61,053 bases of DNA. It comes from Candidatus Cloacimonadota bacterium. Its GTDB lineage: Bacteria; Cloacimonadota; Cloacimonadia; Cloacimonadales; Cloacimonadaceae. Below the pieces are notes generated by a model, which had not been told where the DNA came from, made no database searches, and saw nothing but the letters and a program-made list of their open reading frames with translations. Of the stretch, positions 53,247-61,053 are shown in pieces (within the stretch, counting starts at the first letter, position 1; each line of letters opens with the position of its first letter). Location: contig JAHDQK010000022.1 of the NCBI GenBank assembly GCA_018433885.1, forward strand, positions 1-61,053, in the 5' to 3' direction. A program made the translations under genes and the position numbers.

Positions 53247-53400
53247 TATATATCCCACGGCGCTTGGTAAAGCTCCATTATTGACCGGGGAAGACACAAA
53301 ATTATTTGACACATTTGGCGACTGTGTTTTTGTGACAGTCAGGGAAATATCAATGTCCGGTGTATTACCCCAAGCATTGCCGGCAAAAATAGGAAGGATA

Positions 53401-56400
53401 ATGCTCGAAAAGATTTTAAGAAAGCTGTTCGGAGATAAATCTAGCCAGGATCTCAAGCGCTATGAGCCGCTTGTAGCAGAGATCAACAAGATCTATGAAG
53501 GTCTGGCACAATATGAAGATGAACAACTGATAGACCGAGTTCAGGAAATCAAGCGCGAGATCGCGGAGAAATTGGATCCCGTTCGCAACGAACTGGAAGA
53601 GCTGCAGAGAGAATTCCGGGAATCCGTGGATGATGCCGAGCGGAATCGCATCGACAATCAGATCGATAGCCATAAGAAGAAACTAAGCGCGATGAACAAG
53701 GAGATTTTGGACGACTATCTGCCAGAAGTCTTTGCCATCGTTAAAGATACCTGCCGCCGCATGGTGGGCAAAGAATTTATGGTAAAAGGGCATCCCTTGC
53801 GCTGGAACATGGTGCCATTTGACGTCCAGCTAATAGGCGGGATGGTTTTGCACGACGGTAAGATAGCGGAAATGGCAACCGGAGAAGGTAAGACCTTGGT
53901 AGCCACTCTGCCGCTGTTCCTGAACGCGCTATTGGGCAGGGGAGCGCATCTGGTTACGGTGAACGACTATCTCGCCAGTCGCGATGCCGAGTGGATGAGC
54001 CCTATCTTCAATTTCCATGGCATGGAAGTAGGTTGCATCACCACGGGCATGGATCATGATTCCCGCCGCGAAGCGTATGCCAAGGACGTTACTTATGGCA
54101 TGAACAGCGAATTTGGCTTCGACTACCTGCGGGATAACATGGCAGTTAGCCCTCAACAATTGGTGCAACGAGATTTCTATTTTGCGATCGTGGATGAAGT
54201 CGATAGCATTTTGATCGATGAAGCCAGGACGCCGCTAATCATCAGCGGACCGATTGCCCAGGACAAGAATTTCTACCCCGAACTGCGTCCCGGAATAGCA
54301 GCATTGGTTCAGGCGCAAAACAGCCTGATTAGCCGATTTCTGAGCGAGATTCGCGATGATCTGAACGAAAATAATCCGCAAGCTTCAGACAGTCGATTGG
54401 CAAAGAACCTGCTTTTGGTACGGCGTGGAGCTCCGAAGAACAAAGCCTTCCAAAAACTCATGCAGGATGCTTCTCTGAAACGCCTGGTTCAAGATACCGA
54501 GGGAGTGTATCTGTGCGATAAAAACATGCATGAATTGGACGATATGCTCTTTTACGTGGTGGAAGAACGCCAAAACAGCGTTGATCTTTGCGAGAAAGGC
54601 AGGGATCTGCTCAGCCGAAAAGAGCCGGATCTTTTTGTAGTACGCACTTTGGACGAGATCTTGGCAGAGATCGATTTGCGGGAAGATCTTAGTGAAGAAA
54701 AAAAAGCGCAGGAGCGTGAGATAGCCACCGGCAAGTTCATGGATAAAAGCGAGAAGCTCCATAATATCAATCAACTCTTAAAAGCCTTCACGCTCTTTGA
54801 AAACAACCAGGAATATGTGGTGATCGATAACAAAGTGATCATCGTGGACGAGTTCACGGGAAGACAAATGCCCGGTCGCCGCTTCTCAGACGGCTTGCAT
54901 CAAGCATTGGAAGCGAAAGAAAACGTGGCGATCGAAGCGGGAACTCAGACATTTGCTACCATTACCCTGCAAAACTATTTCCGCATGTTCGAAAAACTCG
55001 CGGGTATGACGGGTACTGCCGTTACCGAAGAATCTGAATTCATGGAGATATATAAACTTCCAGTGGTGGCTATCCCCACCAACGTTCCCATTACCCGCAT
55101 CGATCACGATGATGAGATCTACCTTACCAAGAACGAGAAATATCAAGCGATCATCGATGAAATCATCTATTGGCACAAACAACGCAAGCCGGTATTGGTG
55201 GGCACGGTAAGCGTTGAAGTATCCGAGATTCTTTCCCGTTTGCTTCGGCGTCATGCCATTCCGCACAATGTGTTGAATGCGCGGCAACATCAGCGCGAAG
55301 CCGAGATCATCACCTCCGCAGGCGCACCAGGAGCCGTAACTATTGCCACCAACATGGCGGGGCGCGGAACGGATATCAAGCTGGGCGAAAGTGTGGTCAC
55401 TCAATCCGTAGAGAGTTATCGGGGATTGCCCAAAACCAGAACTGAACAATATCCCTATGGGCTGCCGCTCGACGGTCTGCATGTGATCGGTAGTGAGCGG
55501 CATGAAAGCCGACGCATAGACCGCCAGTTGCGGGGCAGAGCGGGGCGTCAGGGAGATCCTGGCACATCCCGGTTTTTCCTTTCCTTGGAAGATGATCTGA
55601 TGCGTTTGTTCGGTTCCGACAGAATGGCTTCGGTTCTGCAAAAGATCGGGCTGAAACAAGGCGAATCCATCCGGCATCCGATGATGACCAGTGCGGTGGA
55701 AAAAGCTCAGACCAGAGTGGAAGAACACAACTTTGAGATCCGCAAAAACCTGATTAAGTACGATGAGGTAATGAATCAACAACGTGAGGTGATCTACAGC
55801 TATCGTCGCAGTGTACTCAAGGGTTACAACCTCAAAGGCGAGATCAAGGAGATGATCGAAGAGAGCATCTTACGCGCGATCGAGGAAGTATGTTCCGCCT
55901 CAAATTATCCCGAGGAATGGGAGCTGGGTAAGCTATGTAACTACTTGCGCACCTTGAACATCGTGGTACATCCGGAGGATCTGGATAGCGATCATCTAAA
56001 CAAAGAGCTGTTGATCCATACTGTTACCGAGATAGCCGGGGATGCCTATGCCCGCCGCGAAGCTCAGTTTGGCGCAGAGGTGATGCGAGACATCGAACGG
56101 AGATCGCTATTGGAAGTAGTGGATAGCGAATGGCGGGATCATCTGCATGAGATGGATCTGCTGAAAGAAGGCGTGCATCTTAGGTCTTATGCAAATAAAG
56201 ATCCCTTGATCGAATATAAAAAAGAGAGCTTTGCCCTTTTTGAAGGATTAATCACCAGAATTCAAGAAAACGTAACCAAGCGAGTGTTTACTACCTATCT
56301 CTTGAGCCGAGAGCAAATGAAAGATATGCAGGAAATGTTGAAAGGGGCGCAGATGACCCATGAAGCCATCGACAGTTTCCTTTCCAGCCGAGCTCAACAA

Positions 56401-56562
56401 TACCAAAGCTCCGCTACTCCTCCTCCAGATTTTGGTGCTACAGAATTGAAGGCACGTCCCGTTCAGGTCGCGCCAAAAGTGGGTAGAAACGATCCCTGTC
56501 CCTGCGGCAGCGGTAAAAAATACAAAAAATGCTGTGGCATTCACGAGAGTGAGGTGGAATAA
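53401..56562 (+). CDS. secA: protein translocase ATPase SecA
   Basis: 1053 residues, longer than the about 900 of E. coli. Drives export through SecYEG. Walker A is [15 protein letters not shown], Walker B region [21 protein letters not shown], followed by an enlarged segment of about 100 residues ([13 protein letters not shown] ... [14 protein letters not shown] ... [14 protein letters not shown]) as in Bacteroidetes Sec[15 protein letters not shown] and [13 protein letters not shown] are motifs V-VI. The C-terminus has the zinc SEC-C motif [16 protein letters not shown]. The frame is open to 53209, but the extra 64 residues are unlike SecA, and AGGAAGGA lies 4 bases before ATG 53401. Confidence 0.97.
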   Translation: MLEKILRKLFGDKSSQDLKRYEPLVAEINKIYEGLAQYEDEQLIDRVQEIKREIAEKLDPVRNELEELQREFRESVDDAERNRIDNQIDSHKKKLSAMNKEILDDYLPEVFAIVKDTCRRMVGKEFMVKGHPLRWNMVPFDVQLIGGMVLHDGKIAEMATGEGKTLVATLPLFLNALLGRGAHLVTVNDYLASRDAEWMSPIFNFHGMEVGCITTGMDHDSRREAYAKDVTYGMNSEFGFDYLRDNMAVSPQQLVQRDFYFAIVDEVDSILIDEARTPLIISGPIAQDKNFYPELRPGIAALVQAQNSLISRFLSEIRDDLNENNPQASDSRLAKNLLLVRRGAPKNKAFQKLMQDASLKRLVQDTEGVYLCDKNMHELDDMLFYVVEERQNSVDLCEKGRDLLSRKEPDLFVVRTLDEILAEIDLREDLSEEKKAQEREIATGKFMDKSEKLHNINQLLKAFTLFENNQEYVVIDNKVIIVDEFTGRQMPGRRFSDGLHQALEAKENVAIEAGTQTFATITLQNYFRMFEKLAGMTGTAVTEESEFMEIYKLPVVAIPTNVPITRIDHDDEIYLTKNEKYQAIIDEIIYWHKQRKPVLVGTVSVEVSEILSRLLRRHAIPHNVLNARQHQREAEIITSAGAPGAVTIATNMAGRGTDIKLGESVVTQSVESYRGLPKTRTEQYPYGLPLDGLHVIGSERHESRRIDRQLRGRAGRQGDPGTSRFFLSLEDDLMRLFGSDRMASVLQKIGLKQGESIRHPMMTSAVEKAQTRVEEHNFEIRKNLIKYDEVMNQQREVIYSYRRSVLKGYNLKGEIKEMIEESILRAIEEVCSASNYPEEWELGKLCNYLRTLNIVVHPEDLDSDHLNKELLIHTVTEIAGDAYARREAQFGAEVMRDIERRSLLEVVDSEWRDHLHEMDLLKEGVHLRSYANKDPLIEYKKESFALFEGLITRIQENVTKRVFTTYLLSREQMKDMQEMLKGAQMTHEAIDSFLSSRAQQYQSSATPPPDFGATELKARPVQVAPKVGRNDPCPCGSGKKYKKCCGIHESEVE

Positions 56563-58781
56563 TGGCAAAGAATCTGATCATTGTGGAATCTCCCGCCAAA
56601 GCCAATACTATCAGTAAGTTCTTGAAGAATCAATTCATCGTAAAGGCATCGATGGGACACATCCGGGATCTGCCTGCGCACGACTTGGGTGTGGATGTGA
56701 ACAAAGATTTCTCACCAAAGTATGAAATCGACAAAAAGAAAAGCAAGATCATCGCGGAATTGCGCGAAGCTGCCGGAAAAGCGGATACCATCTATCTGGC
56801 AAGCGACCACGACCGTGAAGGGGAAGCGATAGCCTGGCACCTAAGCAAGGTTCTGGAAAAAGAAGCCAAAGATAAAACCATCTATCGCATCGTGTTCAAC
56901 GAGATCACCTCCTCTGCCATCAACAAAGCGATCTCTAGCCCCGGGGCAATTGATCAGGCAAAAGTGGACGCCCAACAAGCCAGAAGGATCCTGGATCGGG
57001 TGGTGGGATACAGCATTTCGCCGCTTCTGTGGAAGGTGATAGCCAAAGACCTCTCCGCGGGACGCGTACAATCCGTAGCACTCAGGTTGATTTGCGAACG
57101 CGAAGCGGAGATATTGGCGTTTGTTCCCAAAGAGTTCTGGCGCATCGAAGCAGATTTCTGGAGGGATGAACTGCCCAAATTCAAAGCCAACCTGGAGAAG
57201 ATCGATGGTAAGAAATTCGAGATCCCGAACCAAGAGGAAGCGGATACGCTACTTGCCAACCTGAAAAATGAGGATGCTATCCTGGAAGCGATCAAACGCA
57301 CAACCCGCAGTGTAGAGCCTCCGCCTCCGTTTATCACCAGCACTCTGCAACAAGAAGCATCCAAACTTCTGTCGTTTCAAGCTCAACGTACGATGAGCAT
57401 TGCCCAACAACTCTATGAAGGCATCGATATCGGTGGCGAAAGCACTGGTTTGATCACATATATGCGTACCGATAGCACCCGGATATCGGATGAAGCCGTA
57501 GTTGCCTGTAAAGAAGCGATCAGCGCACGCTTCGGCGAAGATATGGTAAACCCCGGTCTTCGCGTGTATAAAAGCAGACAAGGCGCGCAGGACGCGCATG
57601 AAGCGATACGTCCCACCGATCCCAAACGCAGCCCGGAAAGCATCGAGAACTACCTCTCCAAAGAGCAGCTTAAGCTCTATACCCTGATCTGGCAACGCTT
57701 TCTTGCCACTCAGATGAAGGGCGCAAAGGTACTAGCAACCACCGCCACGATCCAAGTGGGCAACGCTACCTTCATCGCCACAGGTAACCAGATCAGTTCC
57801 GAGGGATTCCTGAAATGCTATCCCCACGTGAATATCCCCTTAGGTGAGAAGATTCATAAGGATTATAGCGAAACGAACGCTCTTGAACACAGTCCGCTCA
57901 AGAAATCTCAACACTTCACATCCCCGCCTTCCCGTTTTACGGAAGCCTCGCTGATCAAAGAGCTGGAAGCCAAGGGCATCGGCAGACCTTCTACCTATGC
58001 CGCCATTATCAGCACCATCCGCAACCGTAAATATGTGAATCTGGAGAAGAAGAGCTTTATCCCAACCCCTCTGGGCAAAGATGTCAACGGCTTCTTGGTG
58101 GATAAATTTGATAAACTGTTCAACGTAAAATTCACCGCTGGGATGGAAGATAAACTGGATGAAGTAGAATATGGCAAAGTAATATGGCACAAGCTGGTAA
58201 AGGAGTATTACGACGATATGCAAGCGCTGATCTCCAAAGTGGATGTCCGCAAGGAAAAACAAGCCATGGTGGTTGATTCCGGCATTGCCTGCGATCTTTG
58301 CAAGGTAGGCAAGATGGTGATCAAGCGCAGCCGAAATGGTGAGTTCCTTTCTTGCGATCAATATCCCCAATGCAAAAACAGCAAGAGCTTTGTGCGGGAA
58401 GAAGATGGCTCGATCAAGATCGTAGTACCTCAGACCCTGGACGAGAAATGCCCCACGTGTGGGAGTCCCTTGGTGGAACGAACCGGCAAATTTGGCGCGT
58501 TTATCGCCTGTAGCACTTACCCTAAATGTAAGTTCGCCAGACCCAAGACCCTGGGCATCAAATGCCCGGAATGCAAGACCGGAGAGGTGGTATCCCGCCG
58601 TAGCAAAAAAGGCAGTATGTTCTATGCCTGTTCTGGGTATCCGGATTGTAAATGGATCTCGAACGACAAACCCGTTCCACAACGCTGTCCCAACTGTGGC
58701 AACGAATATATCTCCGAGAAGTATAACAAGGACAAGGGGCATTACCTGCAGTGTCCCCAATGCAAGCATATCGTGGAGTAG
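56562..58781 (+). CDS. topA: DNA topoisomerase I
   Basis: 739 residues. Type IA enzyme that relaxes negative supercoils. TOPRIM domain IVESPAKANTISKFL ... ASDHDREGEAIAWHL; catalytic Tyr in TGLITYMRTDSTRIS (about residue 305). Four C-terminal zinc ribbons are visible: CDLCKVGKMV...CDQYPQC, CPTCGSPLVE...CSTYPKC, CPECKTGEVV...CSGYPDC and CPNCGNEY...CPQC. Its ATG shares a base with the secA stop (TAATG), so the two are co-translated. Confidence 0.97.
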   Translation: MAKNLIIVESPAKANTISKFLKNQFIVKASMGHIRDLPAHDLGVDVNKDFSPKYEIDKKKSKIIAELREAAGKADTIYLASDHDREGEAIAWHLSKVLEKEAKDKTIYRIVFNEITSSAINKAISSPGAIDQAKVDAQQARRILDRVVGYSISPLLWKVIAKDLSAGRVQSVALRLICEREAEILAFVPKEFWRIEADFWRDELPKFKANLEKIDGKKFEIPNQEEADTLLANLKNEDAILEAIKRTTRSVEPPPPFITSTLQQEASKLLSFQAQRTMSIAQQLYEGIDIGGESTGLITYMRTDSTRISDEAVVACKEAISARFGEDMVNPGLRVYKSRQGAQDAHEAIRPTDPKRSPESIENYLSKEQLKLYTLIWQRFLATQMKGAKVLATTATIQVGNATFIATGNQISSEGFLKCYPHVNIPLGEKIHKDYSETNALEHSPLKKSQHFTSPPSRFTEASLIKELEAKGIGRPSTYAAIISTIRNRKYVNLEKKSFIPTPLGKDVNGFLVDKFDKLFNVKFTAGMEDKLDEVEYGKVIWHKLVKEYYDDMQALISKVDVRKEKQAMVVDSGIACDLCKVGKMVIKRSRNGEFLSCDQYPQCKNSKSFVREEDGSIKIVVPQTLDEKCPTCGSPLVERTGKFGAFIACSTYPKCKFARPKTLGIKCPECKTGEVVSRRSKKGSMFYACSGYPDCKWISNDKPVPQRCPNCGNEYISEKYNKDKGHYLQCPQCKHIVE

Positions 58782-58783
58782 AA

Positions 58784-60058
58784 TTGCATTTCGGGGATGC
58801 CATCCGCAGTGCCTTGGTGAGCATAGCTTCTCACAAGATGCGGAGCTTGCTTACAACGATCGGCATCGTGATCGGAGTTATGGCGGTGGTTACGATGTTT
58901 TCCAGCGTCTATGCCCTCAAATCCGTAATCACCAAGAACATGGAGGGTATGGGATGGAACTACTCGATCCTCATCACCAATGGCAATCCCGACGCAGATA
59001 TCGACTATCAGCGCGCCGCGGTTCAAGCTCAACGTAGAGCACGGCAGATGCCACGTCAGCTTGATCTCACCGATTATCAGGAGCTTAAGGATAAGTTATC
59101 CTACAAAGGCATCTATGGCATGACGGAGACGAGCAGCCTACAGCGGATTGGAAACGAAGATAACTATATCTCGCTAAAAGCTACGGAAAACTACTTCTTC
59201 AAGAGCAAAAGCTACGATATCTCGCAAGGAAGACTGTTTAGTGTGGTAGAATCGGTTCAGGGACATCCAGTGGCTATCGTGGGTTATAAATTCGCCGAAA
59301 AATACTATCCTGGTAAAGATATCCTGGGTGAGACTCTGATCATGGGAGATCACCGTTTTCGGGTAATCGGTATCCTGGGTTCGGATAAGCTGAACAGTGA
59401 AAATGGGATGCACTTCAATCCCTGGGAGCGGGATCGGGAACTTCAGGCGGTATATGTTCCCCTGCAATATGGAGCCAATCGCTTCACAGCCGGAAGACAA
59501 GTGCCGATGATATATCTGCAGGCTGAGGATGAAGCATCTTTGGCGGCTCTTAAGACTCACGCGCGGCAGATCCTGCTATCCAGACGCAATATGTATCCCA
59601 GCTTCCAGTTCATGGATATCGGTTCGATGATGTTGCAGATTACGGCTGAGATCGATTCTCAGATGAAGAAATGGAACATCACCCTTATTGCGATCGCATC
59701 CATTTCGCTCATTGTAGGAGGTATTGGCTTGTTCTCCACCCTCTTGATCTCGATCCAGGAACGCATGACGGAGATCGGCATCCGCAAGAGCATTGGTGCC
59801 AGCGATAGCGATATCTTCTTCTATTTTATCTTCGAAGCGCTGAGTCTGGCTTTTGTAGGAGCTGTTCTGGGGATCATGATTGCCTGGGTGATTCTCAGCC
59901 TGATCGGATCAGCCCTCAAATTCCCCTTGTATCTGCCTCTTCCGGGAGTATTGGTGGGGATGTTCTTCTCTTTGGTGATAGGTTTCATTTCCGGATTATA
60001 TCCAGCCATCAAAGCGGCAGGGATAGATCCCATCAAAGCGATATATTATCTGGACTAA
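58784..60058 (+). CDS. MacB-type ABC transporter permease
   Basis: 424 residues from TTG 58784, two bases after the topA stop and 5 bases after GTGGAG. The frame is also open from ATG 58760 inside topA, but that start has no ribosome binding site. AIRSALVSIASHKMRSLLTTIGIVIGVMAVV is the standard first segment with TM1; a periplasmic MacB_PCD domain follows (about 40-290) with IVGYKFAEKYYPGKDILGETL; three C-terminal helices form the FtsX domain (RMTEIGIRKSIGASDSDIFFYFIFEAL). Neither the ATPase nor a MacA partner is adjacent, so they must be elsewhere. Confidence 0.87.
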   Translation: MHFGDAIRSALVSIASHKMRSLLTTIGIVIGVMAVVTMFSSVYALKSVITKNMEGMGWNYSILITNGNPDADIDYQRAAVQAQRRARQMPRQLDLTDYQELKDKLSYKGIYGMTETSSLQRIGNEDNYISLKATENYFFKSKSYDISQGRLFSVVESVQGHPVAIVGYKFAEKYYPGKDILGETLIMGDHRFRVIGILGSDKLNSENGMHFNPWERDRELQAVYVPLQYGANRFTAGRQVPMIYLQAEDEASLAALKTHARQILLSRRNMYPSFQFMDIGSMMLQITAEIDSQMKKWNITLIAIASISLIVGGIGLFSTLLISIQERMTEIGIRKSIGASDSDIFFYFIFEALSLAFVGAVLGIMIAWVILSLIGSALKFPLYLPLPGVLVGMFFSLVIGFISGLYPAIKAAGIDPIKAIYYLD

Positions 60059-60138
60059 ATTCTCAACGTGCGTTTAGTAATCCCGCTAGCGAAAGCATCG
60101 GGAATCGCTTATAATTTCAAAAATAACCAGGAGGAACA

Positions 60139-60477
60139 ATGAAACAGATACTGATGATAATCGTGATGACCGTGGCTCTTGGCGCACTGATGGCGCATCC
60201 TGCGGGCAATGTAAAACCCACCTTCGATAAAGGCAGTTCGCTTCTTAGCGTGAGTTTTGCTCACAAGGTAAGGGATGCCGCGGATCACTATATCAACCAT
60301 GTAGAGATCAAAGTAAATGGCAAAGATGCCATCGTTCACAAATTGAGCCTTCAGGAGAGTTTGGAGGGCGGATCTTTGGTCTATAAGCTTCCGGCGCTGA
60401 AAAAAGGAGATAAAATCAACGTTCTTACTAAATGCAACAAGGGCGGCGATAAAAGCTCCACCATCACTGTCCCCTAA
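60139..60477 (+). CDS. secreted superoxide reductase/desulfoferrodoxin-like protein with altered iron site
   Basis: 112 residues. Signal peptide to about residue 19 (cleavage after LMA). The mature 93 residues look like the neelaredoxin beta-fold: SFAHKVRDAADHYINHVEIKV fits the HP...HHIxWIxV strand and VLTKCNKGGDKSS fits the C-N-x-H-G-xW end. The Cys ligand and at least two His are kept, but the His of C-N-x-H is Gly (CNKGG). Iron binding and superoxide reduction are therefore doubtful. ATG has AGGAGGAA immediately upstream. Moderate confidence in the fold, low in activity. Confidence 0.55.
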   Translation: MKQILMIIVMTVALGALMAHPAGNVKPTFDKGSSLLSVSFAHKVRDAADHYINHVEIKVNGKDAIVHKLSLQESLEGGSLVYKLPALKKGDKINVLTKCNKGGDKSSTITVP

Positions 60478-60878
60478 GGGAAACGAATCAACTGGACGTC
60501 GATCCCATCCGGATATCTTCTGCCCAGGCTGAAGACCTGCTTGGAGCTGAATTCTGTCTGAACTGGGTTCTTTAGATTTCCCTGAGGCGGGGTTTTGTAA
60601 ACTCCGGAAAGGGTGGCGGTCGTCCTTTTTCTATTATGTGGCCCGGGAATATCTTCCATAGAGTGGATGATCACCTCTTCGATTTTGTAACTGATCGTAT
60701 TCGCAGGGAGATTGAAGTATTTCTGGGCCATTTGTGAGTTTGCATAGTGCAGAATGGCTTTACAATGCTCCGGAGCATCCACAGTCTGGGGAGGGCGGTC
60801 GAGATAAGGCAACACCGTCGTGTAACAAAAGACTGCCAGAATCACGATTAGCACCAGCCATAAGATCCTGTTTACCAT
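60474..60878 (-). CDS. membrane-anchored protein of unknown family
   Basis: 134 residues. One N-terminal helix (about 4-22, ILWLVLIVILAVFCYTTVL) acts as a signal anchor, followed by a soluble extracytoplasmic domain with no motif I recognise (PPQTVDAPEHCKAILHYANS ... GRRYPDGIDVQLIRFP). ATG 60878 has an exact AAGGAG site. It converges on the upstream small protein with a 4-base overlap of the ends. The dispersed repeat at 60917-61028 forms its upstream region. Confidence 0.7.
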   Translation of the reverse strand: MVNRILWLVLIVILAVFCYTTVLPYLDRPPQTVDAPEHCKAILHYANSQMAQKYFNLPANTISYKIEEVIIHSMEDIPGPHNRKRTTATLSGVYKTPPQGNLKNPVQTEFSSKQVFSLGRRYPDGIDVQLIRFP

Positions 60879-60916
60879 TATTTCTCCTTCCTTGATGATT
60901 CTGTAACATCATAATG

Positions 60917-61028
60917 TTAAGTCCCAAATGTTGGTGTAAATTCCAACTCATTGTTTCTCAGGTTATTTGAGAACATCTTATAGTCCTCGTTTCTCACATT
61001 CTATGTTAGGCCAAGCGACCAATTGCAT
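60917..61028 (-). repeat. copy 2 of the roughly 110-base dispersed repeat
   Basis: Aligns with 37284-37397 (see there). On the minus strand it has an ACGAGGA site and ATG 60976, giving a 19-codon frame that stops at 60919-60917. It lies directly upstream of the 60878 gene. The window ends 25 bases beyond, so its outer end may extend further. Confidence 0.7.
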
Positions 61029-61053
61029 TCTTTCCAATCTCATTCCAGTGGTC

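Noticed and set aside
53209-53400. N-terminal extension of SecA by 64 residues
   Set aside because: The extra residues do not look like SecA, and a good ribosome binding site precedes the internal ATG at 53401 that gives the normal [11 protein letters not shown] start.

Overview
The window looks like chromosomal DNA from an anaerobic, Gram-negative, didermic bacterium of the FCB superphylum. A Cloacimonadota-like lineage is the best guess; this is inference from gene content, not a measured placement. The supporting signs are secreted proteins that end in a PNPF...G-I-Y FlgD/T9SS-type C-terminal sorting domain, a long Bacteroidetes-style SecA with an enlarged region after DEVD, a TonB-dependent receptor with a partner lipoprotein, a MurE motif (DNPR) of the meso-DAP type, and a membrane-bound complex I/hydrogenase-4-like operon.

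Layout. 1-83 is the start of a leftward gene cut by the window edge. 156-1352 is a secreted sorting-domain protein. 1452-6311 is a tight plus-strand housekeeping run: an M24B aminopeptidase, coaD, dnaB, an MlaE-type permease and a thiamine-type binding lipoprotein. 7078-11895 (minus) holds a damaged paralogue of the first secreted protein and a large C10 (streptopain-type) protease. 12567-28611 (minus) is a complete-looking division and cell wall (dcw) cluster in the order mraZ, rsmH, ftsL, ftsI, murE-murF (fused), mraY, murD, ftsW, murG, murC, ftsQ, ftsA, ftsZ. It ends at a strong terminator and is headed by a tandem-repeat operator. No murB or ddl is present in it. 29025-31696 (minus) is a lipoprotein/TonB-receptor pair.

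31974-38155 is an accessory strip full of broken genes. It contains a phage lysozyme relic, an intact FG-GAP secreted protein, a gingipain propeptide without its protease, an ABC exporter, a SPASM-domain stub of a radical SAM enzyme, a possible RRE/PqqD-like protein, a 47-residue three-cysteine peptide gene, a frameshifted sorting-domain fragment and a phage head-protein fragment. The exporter, SPASM stub, RRE and Cys peptide sit in one orientation and look like a ribosomal-peptide (RiPP) cassette whose radical SAM core has been deleted. This is the most novel part of the window.

38447-38785 is a DUF1292 protein with its own terminator. 38949-45889 (minus) is a six-gene energy-converting hydrogenase-related complex. 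Its large subunit lacks the four [NiFe] cysteines, so it is probably an ion-pumping module without hydrogenase activity. 46617-52427 (plus) runs an EF-G paralogue, yebC, ruvC, ruvA, rsmB and a PASTA protein. 52428-53400 is a repeat-rich gap. 53401-60058 carries secA, topA and a MacB-type permease. 60139-60878 holds two small envelope proteins facing each other. A roughly 110-bp dispersed repeat occurs at 37284-37397 and again at the right edge (60917-61028).

Starts were moved from the longest open frame wherever a ribosome binding site or an ATGA-type overlap argued for it; each case is stated.
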